Assembly: GCA_034409055.1 (NCBI GenBank)
Contig: DAOUMU010000141.1
Span: 1 to 34,790 of the forward strand
From: DAOUMU01 sp034409055
GTDB taxonomy: Bacteria > Chloroflexota > Anaerolineae > 4572-78 > J111
Length of the DNA stretch: 34,790 nucleotides
Reading direction: 5' to 3'
The translations under genes were made by a program, and so were the position numbers. This document shows positions 23,972-31,776 of the stretch, piece after piece. Each line of letters opens with the position of its first letter. Positions within the stretch are counted from its first letter, which is position 1. The notes under the pieces are model-generated. The model saw nothing but the letters and a program-made list of their open reading frames with translations, had not been told where the DNA came from and did not search any database.

Positions 23972-24722
23972 ATTGGTTGTCGCCATTCTGACCAAAAATG
24001 AGGCCTACCATATTGGTGATTGTATTAAAAGCGTCCAATGGGTTGACATGGTGATGTTGGAAGATTCGTTTAGTGATGACAATACCGTGGTCATAGCTAA
24101 AGATTTGGGGGCGCAGGTTTTTCAGAGTGAATTTGTGAATTTTGCTGAGGCCAGAAATGCGGCCTTAGAGCGTGCTCGTTCCCTGGGGGCAGAGTGGATT
24201 TTTTTTGTGGATGCTGATGAGCGGGTAACGCCAGAACTGGCTGCAGAAATTCGGCAAGTCACCCAGGAGAACGATGCAGTCGGTTGGTGGGTGCCCCGCT
24301 ATAACGTCATGTGGGACCACGTGATGCGTGGCGGGGGCTGGTATCCAGATTATCAATTGCGGTTGATGCGGACTGATGCAGCCCGATATGACCCGGAGCG
24401 CCAGGTACATGAAATTGTCATCCTGGAGGGCCAGGCAGATTATCTAAAAGAGCATCTCATTCATTACAATTATGATTCGCTGGCCCAATTCAAATTAAAA
24501 CAAAATCGTTACATTGATTTTGAGGCAAAAATATTGAAAGAGCAGGGCATTCGAGCCAGACCGTGGACCTACCTGACCATGCCCCTCCGCGAGTTTTACC
24601 GCCGTTATGTCTCTTTGGAGGGATATAAAGATGGCTGGGTCGGTTTGCAGGTATGTGCCTTAATGAGTTGGTATATGTTTGTGACCTATTTGCGTTTACG
24701 AGAGTTGTATCAGGCCGATTAA
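23964..24722 (+). CDS. GT2 family glycosyltransferase (WaaE/KdtX-like)
   Basis: A 252-residue glycosyltransferase of the lipopolysaccharide-core WaaE type. It shows VVAILTKNEA, the D-rich nucleotide site EDSFSDDNT, the metal-binding DxD in FVDADE (Asp83, Asp85), GWYPDYQLRLMR, and VHEIVILEG, all in the family order. The C-terminal end (GLQVCALMSWYMFVTYLRL) is amphipathic or membrane-associated. ATG 23964 is chosen: it begins the family-conserved part and overlaps the upstream stop by eight bases; the distant AAAGGAG at 23941-23947 is not ideal. A frame extending back to 23814 is a shadow of the upstream gene. It forms a two-gene unit with the 22970 gene for a surface glycan. Confidence 0.92.
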   Translation: MVKLVVAILTKNEAYHIGDCIKSVQWVDMVMLEDSFSDDNTVVIAKDLGAQVFQSEFVNFAEARNAALERARSLGAEWIFFVDADERVTPELAAEIRQVTQENDAVGWWVPRYNVMWDHVMRGGGWYPDYQLRLMRTDAARYDPERQVHEIVILEGQADYLKEHLIHYNYDSLAQFKLKQNRYIDFEAKILKEQGIRARPWTYLTMPLREFYRRYVSLEGYKDGWVGLQVCALMSWYMFVTYLRLRELYQAD

Positions 24723-24723
24723 C

Positions 24724-24851
24724 GAGCAATCGTATCTTCTCAAAAAGTAAGGGCGAGGCAACTCGGAGCATAGTTTGTTTGCCCCGACACTCTCAATCCG
24801 AGTTGCCTCGCCCCTACCCTACCCAGAATTATTGAGATGATACGAGCAATC
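24724..24851. mobile_element. MITE-like insertion with 8-bp target duplication
   Basis: GAGCAATC flanks the element on both sides (24724-24731 and 24844-24851). Between them the ends GTATCTTCTCAA (24732-24743) and TTGAGATGATAC (24832-24843) are inverted copies at 11 of 12 positions. Inside is a perfect 17-bp inverted pair (24751-24767 and 24797-24813). The body is 112 bp, encodes nothing, and lies just after the GT2 stop codon. It is a nonautonomous element by structure; the transposase that moved it is not in the window. Confidence 0.75.
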
Positions 24852-24858
24852 TTGTAAA

Positions 24859-24893
24859 CAAAAAGGGGGCGAGCATCTAAACGCTTCGCCCCC
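24859..24893 (-). terminator. Intrinsic terminator of the hpf end of the minus-strand genes
   Basis: On the minus strand GGGGGCGA pairs with TCGCCCCC (8-bp perfect stem, 13-base loop) and is followed by a run of T interrupted once by G and A. It lies 22 bases past the hpf stop. The plus-strand side lacks a T run. Confidence 0.8.
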
Positions 24894-24914
24894 TGATATT
24901 ACAGGCTTAACAAT

Positions 24915-25484
24915 TTAGGCCACTTCGGGATCTAATATGCCGTAGTTATTGTCCGACCGGCGATAGAGGACATTGATTCGACCCGCACTGGCATTGTAAA
25001 ATACAAAGAAGTCGTGTCCTAACAGCTCCATCTGTTCCATAGCTTCTTCTTCGCTCATCGGATGGGCCACGAATCGCTTCACCCGTACAATTTCACGTTG
25101 ATTCTCTTCAGCAAGCGCATCCAGAACTTCCTGGTCAAGTTCTGGCATAATATCTTCATGACGCTTATTCGTTTGTCCCTGCCAGCGATTTTTGCGCTTC
25201 CCTTTATAACGGACAATCTGGCGGTAAATTTTATCCATAACTGTATCAATACAGGCGTATATAGCCTCAGAGCGCTCTTCAGCGCGTAAGATGGTCCCAT
25301 TGGTGCGTAGCGTGACTTGCACAATCTTTCGATCTTTGGCGCTCCTTGTTTTTTCCTCGGTGATTTCAACCCGGGTTTCACTGATATCCGGCAGATAACG
25401 ATCCAGCTTGCCTATTTTCTTTTCGACGTAACTTCGAATTCGATCTGAGATAACAAAATTTTTACCCTTGAGAACTAATTGCAT
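24915..25484 (-). CDS. hpf: Long-form ribosome hibernation promoting factor
   Basis: A 189-residue protein with the N-terminal ribosome-binding domain (QLVLKGKNFVISDRIRSYVEKKI, then VEITEEKTR and VQVTLRTNG) and the C-terminal dimerisation domain (VKRFVAHPMSEEEAMEQMELLGHDFFVFYNASAGRINVLYRR), split for quoting: MSEEEAMEQMELLGHDFF. It binds the small subunit and pairs ribosomes into inactive 100S dimers in stationary or stressed cells. The length is that of the long form. ATG at 25484 is the start: AAGGAAGG lies about ten bases ahead, and the longer frame (to 25508) would include this site. It is 40 bp after comF and is the last gene before the terminator. Assignment is firm. Confidence 0.95.
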   Translation of the reverse strand: MQLVLKGKNFVISDRIRSYVEKKIGKLDRYLPDISETRVEITEEKTRSAKDRKIVQVTLRTNGTILRAEERSEAIYACIDTVMDKIYRQIVRYKGKRKNRWQGQTNKRHEDIMPELDQEVLDALAEENQREIVRVKRFVAHPMSEEEAMEQMELLGHDFFVFYNASAGRINVLYRRSDNNYGILDPEVA

Positions 25485-25524
25485 TTTTCTTTCCTTCCTT
25501 TCTGGCACAAAGCCATAGGTTATA

Positions 25525-26238
25525 TTAATGCGCCTTGGCGAGTGTTATGCCCCACACAGAGGTAACCCCGCTCTGTTTTAAGGCGTCAGCACAGGCATCC
25601 AAGGTTGAGCCGGTGGTACAAACATCATCGATGAGGAGAACTGTTTGGCCCAATAACGCTTGGTTACAACAGGCAAAAGCTTTCGCTACATTTTGGTGGC
25701 GTTCATCTGCTCCCAACTGCATCTGAGATTTGGTGTTTCGGATGCGCTGTAATGTATCGGTGTTAACCGGTAAACCAAGTAAGTTGCCCAGTTGGCCGGC
25801 CAATAACTCGCTTTGATTATATCCGCGTTCTCGGAATCGAGAGACATGCAGCGGTACAGGAACAATCACGTCTGCCGTCAACTGATAATATCGGTAAGCA
25901 TCGGTCAGAATTTTGCCCAGAATGGAAGCCACTGCTTTGTGGTTACGATATTTAAGGAAATGGATTGTTGACCGAATAGGATTTTCAAAGGATGAAGCCG
26001 CTCTAATCCCATCAATGTGCTGTAAAGGATTTTTTTGACATTGCTCACAGGCGGATGAGGCAGTCACAGGCATCGGTGTTCCGCAACGCTCACAAACAGG
26101 CGTAGTGATGAAAGATATACAACTCAAGCAATTTTCGCACAACCAACTGTTTGCAGTATTGCAATTAACACAACGGGGAGGAAACAATAAATCAAGCAGT
26201 GCCTGGCTAGATTTTTGAAATAAGGTCTGTACCAGCAC
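25525..26238 (-). CDS. comF: ComF family phosphoribosyltransferase-like protein
   Basis: A 237-residue protein of the ComF/GntX family, linked to natural DNA uptake. The N-terminal zinc ribbon has CVNCNT, LCENC and CERCGTPMP with a further CEQC. The C-terminal phosphoribosyltransferase-like part carries RERGYNQSELLA and the PRPP loop VLLIDDVCTTGST. All parts of the family are present. The start is GTG 26238, preceded by a moderate GGTGTGAG. It lies between DUF192 and hpf genes with short gaps, in the same direction as the Tad pilus genes. In other bacteria ComF acts with a type IV-like DNA-uptake pilus; whether this Tad machine plays that part here is only a guess from the neighbourhood. Confidence 0.92.
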   Translation of the reverse strand: MLVQTLFQKSSQALLDLLFPPRCVNCNTANSWLCENCLSCISFITTPVCERCGTPMPVTASSACEQCQKNPLQHIDGIRAASSFENPIRSTIHFLKYRNHKAVASILGKILTDAYRYYQLTADVIVPVPLHVSRFRERGYNQSELLAGQLGNLLGLPVNTDTLQRIRNTKSQMQLGADERHQNVAKAFACCNQALLGQTVLLIDDVCTTGSTLDACADALKQSGVTSVWGITLAKAH

Positions 26239-26315
26239 TTATCTCACACCCTCACGATGGTAATAATCGTGCATCCCCCCCGATAATTTAGTGAGGTGTG
26301 GGCAGAAAAATCAAC

Positions 26316-26660
26316 TCAGTCTTCAAATTTGAGTTGGTCCCCCACTTCAGAAGCTGTATCGGCAATCGTACCGGCCGGTAGCTCTAACACATAAGCGGAT
26401 TGGGCCACAAATGGTCCTAAACGATAAGGAACCATGTTGGCATCGGTACGGATAACTTTATAGTTTTTATCAACATATACCAAATCGATAGGAAATTTCA
26501 TGAAGAAGGTATGGATACTTTTTTCTCCGACCAGAATTAAACCTTCTCCTTTTTGAAGCGGAGCCGAACCCAAAAGGCCCCGCAGTCTTAACCAGAAGGT
26601 ATCGGCCAGGCGACCTTTAGTCATGAGAGGTAGGTTTCGAGTTTGATTAAAAACACGCAT
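26316..26660 (-). CDS. DUF192 family protein
   Basis: A 114-residue member of the DUF192 family of small beta-rich proteins with unknown biochemical role. The family core is visible: RLRGLLG, the SIHTFFMKFPIDLVYVD stretch, VIRTDANMVPY, and ELPAGTI near the end. Many relatives are exported; here I see no signal peptide. ATG 26660 is the only good start and no clear ribosome site precedes it. It is 30 bp downstream of tadC and in the same direction, so it is likely co-transcribed. DUF192 genes lie next to Tad pilus genes in other genomes, to my knowledge, which makes a link with pilus assembly possible but unproven. Confidence 0.88.
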   Translation of the reverse strand: MRVFNQTRNLPLMTKGRLADTFWLRLRGLLGSAPLQKGEGLILVGEKSIHTFFMKFPIDLVYVDKNYKVIRTDANMVPYRLGPFVAQSAYVLELPAGTIADTASEVGDQLKFED

Positions 26661-26690
26661 TTAAGGGGCGAAAATTCTGGTGTTATTCAA

Positions 26691-27641
26691 TTACCCCCCA
26701 ACCAATCCCGGCGTCTCCATAATAATCAGAACAGCAGGGCCTAATAGAATAATAAATAGAGCCGGGAAAATCAAAAAAACCATCGGAAACAGCATTTTAA
26801 TGGGGGCCTTATTGGCCATTTCCTCGGCGCGTTGCCGTCGCTTGATACGCATTTGTTCAGATTGTACTCTAAGAATTTTGGCAATACTGACACCCAATTG
26901 CTCGGCTTGAATAATAGCGGCAATAAAAGTGGTCACATCCGGGACTTCCATAGAGGTGTCCATATTTTTTAGGGCGTCGCGACGGCGAATGCCGAGCCGC
27001 ATTTCTTGCACAACTTTAGAAAAGCCCCTGCTCAAATGGTTGTCCCATTTTTCGGCTACCTTTTGCATCGCTCCGTCAAAACCCAGCCCGGCTTCAACGG
27101 TAATCGTCAATAAATCCAGGGCGTCGGGCAAAGTTTTGACAATTTCACTCTGGCGTTGTCTAATCTTTGAACGCAGCCATAAAATGGGCATAAAAAAGCC
27201 CAGTATGCCGGCCCCGCCAGCAGCTACGACGGCCGTCATAAAGGCATACGATATCGATGTTAGCAAGAATGCTAAGACGCCAAGCACCAGGGCTACAAAA
27301 ACGCGCAAGCCTAAAAACTCGGTTGCTCCCCAATTGTTGGGTTTGCCGGCCAATTCCAGTTGATGTTCAGCGGCTGCCCTGGATTTCCCCGGGGAAAGCT
27401 TACTAAACTGCTTGGACAGGGTGACCAGCATCGGACGAATAACCCGCTGGCTGAAAGGCTGGGAAAGCTCAATTTCTTCCAAGGTCATCGGGGCGTCGCT
27501 TCGACCGGCAAATTCTTCCAGCCGAACCTGAATGTCACCACCGCCCTCAGCCGTTCTTAAGCCAAACCGTACCAGGGCAATTGTGCCCACAATACCGAGT
27601 AGAACAATGACACCGATTAAAATGATTATTCCCGTTCCCAT
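26691..27641 (-). CDS. tadC: Tad pilus inner-membrane protein TadC
   Basis: A 316-residue polytopic protein with the T2SSF domain. One N-terminal helix (about 4-26), an intermediate cytoplasmic region, two mid helices near 120-165, then the conserved T2SSF segment (LPDALDLLTITVEAGLGFDGAM, shortened here: DLLTITVEAGLGFD), and a C-terminal helix. It forms the platform on which the TadA ATPase acts. The start was moved from GTG 27656 to ATG 27641, which has GGAG 10-14 bases upstream; the GTG would overlap that site. It lies 40 bp after tadB. It is named TadC rather than TadB by its order and smaller N-terminal part. Confidence 0.9.
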   Translation of the reverse strand: MGTGIIILIGVIVLLGIVGTIALVRFGLRTAEGGGDIQVRLEEFAGRSDAPMTLEEIELSQPFSQRVIRPMLVTLSKQFSKLSPGKSRAAAEHQLELAGKPNNWGATEFLGLRVFVALVLGVLAFLLTSISYAFMTAVVAAGGAGILGFFMPILWLRSKIRQRQSEIVKTLPDALDLLTITVEAGLGFDGAMQKVAEKWDNHLSRGFSKVVQEMRLGIRRRDALKNMDTSMEVPDVTTFIAAIIQAEQLGVSIAKILRVQSEQMRIKRRQRAEEMANKAPIKMLFPMVFLIFPALFIILLGPAVLIIMETPGLVGG

Positions 27642-27681
27642 CTTAACTCTCTCCACAAATTACAATAGGTTCATATACGAG

Positions 27682-28692
27682 TTAAACTTCAATATCGATA
27701 ATTTTTTGAATGGCAAAGAAACCGGTGGCAATCGTCAAGAACCCTGCTCCCATCATGATCCAACCACAGGGTTGTGAGCAGGGGTCATCGGGTCCCAGGC
27801 CCCTGCCTTCGCAAGAGAAAACCATGCGGCCGATGTATTCTTGATTCATCGCGTACAAAATTAGCCCCAAAACGAGGGGCAGGGCCGATATCACATAGCC
27901 TGACAATTGCCCCTGGGCAGTTAAAACCTGTATTTGACCTTTAATGCGCACCCGTTCTCTAATAACAAAACTGATGACCTCTAATATTTCTGCCAGATTA
28001 CCCCCAACCTCTGCCTGAACGTTAACGGCGGTAATCATAAGATCGAGGTCATCGCTGGGCACGCGGCGCAGTAAATTATTGTAAGCCCGTTCATTATCAA
28101 TGCCCAAGCCAATTTCGCGGACAACGCGCCGAAACTCCGTTGATACCGGGTTAGGCATTTCGTTAGCCACTGCGTCCATGGCTTGCAACATAGAATAACC
28201 GGCCCGCAGGCCATTGGACATAAGGGTGATGGCATCGCCCAATTGATCGTTGAATTGTTTCAGGCGTTTCCTTTGACGCATTTTAACGTAAAATTTGGGC
28301 AAAAAGTAACCGGCCACCGCGCCCACCAGGGGCATAACAAATCCACCGTAAATAAGCCAGGTCAGAACCGTCACCCCTATGATAGAGATCAGGGTTAAGG
28401 CCCAAAATTCGGCCACGGTTATTTTTAAGTCGGCTCTGGCTAATTCGGTGCCCAGGTTTCGGCCCAGTCCCCGTTCCTCGATAGCCCGGTCCAGGCTTTC
28501 GGTCAGGGCGGAGGGTGACGAAACCTGGGCGGTTTTCTGTTCACCCTCCCCTTCTTCTGCGACGGCGGTTCCTCCCCCGACAAACTGGTCTAACCGCTGC
28601 TGGGTGGCGCTATCACCGCTTCTTGAAAGCACCACGCCAGTAACAATGGTACCAAGGGTGACCACAATGCCTATAATAATTATATATGTCAT
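27682..28692 (-). CDS. tadB: Tad pilus inner-membrane protein TadB
   Basis: A 336-residue T2SSF-domain membrane protein of the Tad pilus platform, partner of TadC. It has an N-terminal helix (YIIIIGIVVTLGTIV), two central helices (about 120-160), the conserved LGDAITLMSNGLRAGYSMLQ and ELLxVI-like segment ILEVISFVIRERVRI, and two C-terminal helices. Between the last two helices is an unusual loop with three Cys residues (SCEGRGLGPDDPCSQPCGW). The start is ATG 28692, six bases after GGAGG; the TTG at 28698 would abut that site. The gap to tadA is 44 bp and to tadC 40 bp, so they are co-transcribed. Confidence 0.91.
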   Translation of the reverse strand: MTYIIIIGIVVTLGTIVTGVVLSRSGDSATQQRLDQFVGGGTAVAEEGEGEQKTAQVSSPSALTESLDRAIEERGLGRNLGTELARADLKITVAEFWALTLISIIGVTVLTWLIYGGFVMPLVGAVAGYFLPKFYVKMRQRKRLKQFNDQLGDAITLMSNGLRAGYSMLQAMDAVANEMPNPVSTEFRRVVREIGLGIDNERAYNNLLRRVPSDDLDLMITAVNVQAEVGGNLAEILEVISFVIRERVRIKGQIQVLTAQGQLSGYVISALPLVLGLILYAMNQEYIGRMVFSCEGRGLGPDDPCSQPCGWIMMGAGFLTIATGFFAIQKIIDIEV

Positions 28693-28736
28693 CGTCAACC
28701 TCCATCATCAGGAAGGACCATTACCCCACCGTTCAG

Positions 28737-30134
28737 CTAAAAGCCGACCCTGGCCCCAAAGACATTAGGCGGCAAATTAATGCCGGCGGCCTCAATTCTT
28801 TCGTAAAACTTGGGGCGAATACCGGTCGGCTTTAGCCGGCCGATAATTTTGCCGTTCTCTATGCCTTGCTGTTCAAAGGCAAAAATATCAGACATAACAA
28901 TGACATCGCCTTCCATCCCCTGCACTTCGGTCACATTGATAATTTTTCGGCTACCATCCCTTAAGCGCGCTTGTTGAACAATAAGGTCTACTGCCGAGGC
29001 CACCTGCTCCCGAATAGCTCTAACAGGCAAATCCATACCGGCCATCAAGCACATTGTTTCCAAACGAGACAACGTATCACGCGGGCTATTGGCGTGGGCT
29101 GTGGTTAAGCTGCCGTCGTGACCGGTATTCATGGCTTGTAACATGTCCAATGTTTCACCCCCCCGACACTCGCCGACAACAATCCGGTCGGGGCGCATAC
29201 GGAGCGTATTGATCACCAAATCCTGAATAGTCACTTCACCTTTACCTTCAATATTAGGCGGGCGAGACTCCAGGGTAACCACGTGCTCTTGGCGCAATTG
29301 TAATTCGGCCGCGTTCTCAACGGTGATGATACGCTCATCATTAGGAATAAAAGACGAAAGCACATTTAACAGCGTTGTTTTGCCAGAACCCGTTCCCCCA
29401 GACACAATCATGTTCAACCTGGCCATCACACAGGCTTTTAAAAATTCGGCCGTTTCGGACGACATAGAGCCAAACCTGATCAGGTCGTCGATGGTCAGTG
29501 GATCCTTCTCAAATTTACGAATGGTCAGGGTGGGGCCATTCAGGGCCAGGGGGGGAATAATGGCATTGACCCGGGAACCATCGGGTAGGCGAGCATCAAC
29601 ATAAGGAGAGCTTTCGTCAATGCGGCGTCCCAAAGGGGAAACGATGCGGTCGATAACCCTCATCACGTGCTCATTGCTTTCAAAAATGATATTCGTTTTG
29701 GATAGTTTCCCCTTACGCTCGACAAATACCTTCTCTGGACCGTTTACCATAATTTCGCTGACGGTTTCGTCAGCCAACAACGGTTCCAACGGGCCAAAAC
29801 CAAGGATTTCGGCGACGATTGCCTCAAACATGCGTTCCCGTTCGGCCCGGCTCAGAATAATATTTTCCTGGGCCAGGATTTGCTCATACATATCCTGAAT
29901 GGTCCGCCGCACTTCATCGGTGCGGGAAACATCCATGGCCGGATCCAATTCGGCCACGAGCTTGTCCTGGATCCGTTCTTTGAGATCTTTAAAGGCGTCT
30001 CGACTTTGGACAGTGGGGGCTTTCCGGCGTTGAAGGCTGGCCGGTTTGGGTTTAGCTGGACTCGAAGGTGTCCCTGATTTCCCTTCGCTAGCAACCGGTT
30101 GTTGACTTCTTTCAATCCGCTTTAATAAAGACAT
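28737..30134 (-). CDS. tadA: Tad pilus assembly ATPase TadA/CpaF
   Basis: A 465-residue secretion ATPase (VirB11/CpaF group) that powers Flp pilus assembly at the cytoplasmic membrane. The first 50 residues are Pro/Ser/Lys-rich and variable. Next come the N-terminal ring domain (FGPLEPLLAD, EIMVNGPEKVFVERKGKL), the Walker A loop SGGTGSGKTTL (Lys252), the Asp box ITVENAAELQL, the Walker B region RPDRIVVGECRGGE and the His box TTAHANSPRDTLSRLE. Full length. ATG 30134 is supported by GAGGA nine bases upstream. A palindromic repeat lies between this gene and tadZ, yet the genes are in one direction and likely share the cpaB promoter. Confidence 0.95.
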   Translation of the reverse strand: MSLLKRIERSQQPVASEGKSGTPSSPAKPKPASLQRRKAPTVQSRDAFKDLKERIQDKLVAELDPAMDVSRTDEVRRTIQDMYEQILAQENIILSRAERERMFEAIVAEILGFGPLEPLLADETVSEIMVNGPEKVFVERKGKLSKTNIIFESNEHVMRVIDRIVSPLGRRIDESSPYVDARLPDGSRVNAIIPPLALNGPTLTIRKFEKDPLTIDDLIRFGSMSSETAEFLKACVMARLNMIVSGGTGSGKTTLLNVLSSFIPNDERIITVENAAELQLRQEHVVTLESRPPNIEGKGEVTIQDLVINTLRMRPDRIVVGECRGGETLDMLQAMNTGHDGSLTTAHANSPRDTLSRLETMCLMAGMDLPVRAIREQVASAVDLIVQQARLRDGSRKIINVTEVQGMEGDVIVMSDIFAFEQQGIENGKIIGRLKPTGIRPKFYERIEAAGINLPPNVFGARVGF

Positions 30135-30168
30135 AGGTTCTAATCCTCAACACTGTGTGTTCTTGACT

Positions 30169-30224
30169 TGTAGTGACGACTTTAGTCGTTATTAGCGCCT
30201 GGAACGACTGAAGTCGTTACTACA
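30169..30224. repeat. Four-armed palindromic repeat between tadZ and tadA
   Basis: The outer arms, 30169-30190 and 30203-30224, are inverted copies at 20 of 22 positions. Each arm itself contains a near palindrome (ACGACTTTAGTCGT). The loop is 12 bases. It resembles a short repeat-type element. A degraded relative lies at 31667-31723. Confidence 0.8.
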
Positions 30225-30243
30225 GAATTTGACAGTCATCAGG

Positions 30244-31485
30244 CTATAATGTTTCATCCTCAAGAGATTTCAGCAAATGCTTACTCAGGGTAACAGTGGC
30301 CTGGGTCAGCAGACTATTTTTATCTCCCAAAACATAGGGGATACCCTGGTTAACGGCGGTCGTGACAGACCGTTCATCGAGCGGCAATTGGCCTTCGATA
30401 CGATATTTAATATTAGCCTCTATATCCTCAGCTCGAATATTAATGCGCTTATCGACTTTATTAAGCACAAACATAATCCGTTCACGCTCATACTCAAGAG
30501 CTTCGGTGACTTCAAAAAAGAGTTTCGCGTTTTTAATGGCCGGTATTTCAGGCGTAGTTACTACTATTATTTTATCAGATATGTCCAGAACATTCAAGAC
30601 CACATCGTCAAGAACACTGCCCGTATCAACCATAATAACATCAAACATCGACCGTAACCGCTCTAAAACATCGGTCACCAGGCGCGGCGTGACCGTGTCG
30701 GCCACTTCTGGCCGGGGCGGAGCCAGCAGGGCTTTGACTCCGGAGCTGTGAGCCAGAAAGACATCGTTGATCAGCTCATCATCCAATTCATCGGCCAGAG
30801 AGGCCAGATCGGCAATGGTCCGACTGGCGTATAGATTGAGGAGCACGCCGATGTCCCCAAATTGCAGGCTGGTATCAACCACCGCCACTTTGCTGGCCGC
30901 ATTCTGCTGCAAAGCAATGGCCAGGTTAACCGCAATGGTACTACAGCCAACGCCACCTTTGGCACTAAAAACGGAGACAATCTTTCCGGCTGTTTCGACG
31001 GCTGCTTCGGCCGAAGGCTTGGCCGCGGTGACCGCCTGGGGCATCATGGGCATGGCCTGCCGTCGGCTGGCTCCCAATTGATAAACCCGGCGGATACTGC
31101 TGACCAGTTCATCGCTCGAGAAAGGTTTGATTAAAAATTCTCTGGCTCCGGCCAACATGGAACGCCGCAAATAATCGGCTTCACCCTGCACGGACATCAT
31201 AATAATTTGGCAAAATGGGACCTGCTGCGTAATTTTTTCGCTGGCAGTGATCCCATCGACGCCGGGCATATTGATGTCCATAAGCACAATGTCAGGCTGT
31301 AACTCCATAGCCATTTCAATGCCCTCTTCCCCGTTCGTGGCAGCCCCAACCACGTCGATGTCCGACTCAAAAAAGAGTAACTTCCGCAAATTTTCCCGGG
31401 TCTCGGGAATATCATCCACAATCAAAAGGCGGATTTTTTCCTGATCGCCTGATGCTCCCGGCGACGGTGCAACTGGTCCTGACAT
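30244..31485 (-). CDS. tadZ: Tad pilus localisation ATPase TadZ/CpaE with intact receiver
   Basis: A 413-residue ParA/MinD-like protein that sets the cell position of the Tad pilus. The N-terminal receiver (about 17-138) keeps Asp24-Asp25, phospho-acceptor Asp70 (LMDINMP), and Lys120 (LIKPF); Ser98 replaces the usual Thr. After a 30-residue linker the ATPase begins: deviant Walker A AKGGVGCST with Lys176 kept and Cys181 where the classical P-loop Lys would be, as is common in CpaE proteins. VAVVDTSLQFGDIGVLLNL and FDVIMVDTG follow. ATG 31485 is the start; AGGA lies 12 bases upstream. It sits between cpaB and tadA. An intact receiver is notable, since many TadZ proteins have a degenerate one. 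Confidence 0.92.
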   Translation of the reverse strand: MSGPVAPSPGASGDQEKIRLLIVDDIPETRENLRKLLFFESDIDVVGAATNGEEGIEMAMELQPDIVLMDINMPGVDGITASEKITQQVPFCQIIMMSVQGEADYLRRSMLAGAREFLIKPFSSDELVSSIRRVYQLGASRRQAMPMMPQAVTAAKPSAEAAVETAGKIVSVFSAKGGVGCSTIAVNLAIALQQNAASKVAVVDTSLQFGDIGVLLNLYASRTIADLASLADELDDELINDVFLAHSSGVKALLAPPRPEVADTVTPRLVTDVLERLRSMFDVIMVDTGSVLDDVVLNVLDISDKIIVVTTPEIPAIKNAKLFFEVTEALEYERERIMFVLNKVDKRINIRAEDIEANIKYRIEGQLPLDERSVTTAVNQGIPYVLGDKNSLLTQATVTLSKHLLKSLEDETL

Positions 31486-31545
31486 ATATTATTTATCCTA
31501 CTCTCAATATTATTTATGGTATTAGAATTTTACCTAAATATTTGA

Positions 31546-31573
31546 AAGGAGTCCAGAATGATCTGGACTCCTT
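31546..31573 (-). other. 12-bp perfect hairpin in the tadZ leader
   Basis: AAGGAGTCCAGA (31546-31557) pairs perfectly with TCTGGACTCCTT (31562-31573) with a 4-base loop. It lies about 60 bases ahead of tadZ on the coding strand. There is no T run on either side, so it is more likely an attenuator or an RNA-processing or stability hairpin than a terminator. Confidence 0.6.
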
Positions 31574-31666
31574 ATCAAGGCAAAGTTATTGGTGGCAGAC
31601 GTTTCAGGATTGTCGGACGCCTGGTCTCCCTACTCAGGGTATCTGAAGATTCAGGTTTTGGCGCTG

Positions 31667-31723
31667 GTAGTAACAACTTTAGGCGTTTTTGAGCCCCATC
31701 ATTCACTAAAGTCGTCACTACAA
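31667..31723. repeat. Degraded copy of the 30169-30224 palindromic repeat
   Basis: Left arm GTAGTAACAACTTTAG and right arm CTAAAGTCGTCACTAC (inverted) match each other and the 30169 repeat with a few changes. The 291-bp spacer between tadZ and cpaB (31486-31776) holds this repeat and the hairpin at 31546; no gene is seen. Confidence 0.65.
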
Positions 31724-31776
31724 ACATCGCGTCAGTGATGTAAAGTATAAGAGGCTACATAGGCTAAGGCCAGCCA

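Noticed and set aside
31546..31573. Terminator between cpaB and tadZ
   Set aside because: The stem is perfect but no T run follows on either strand.
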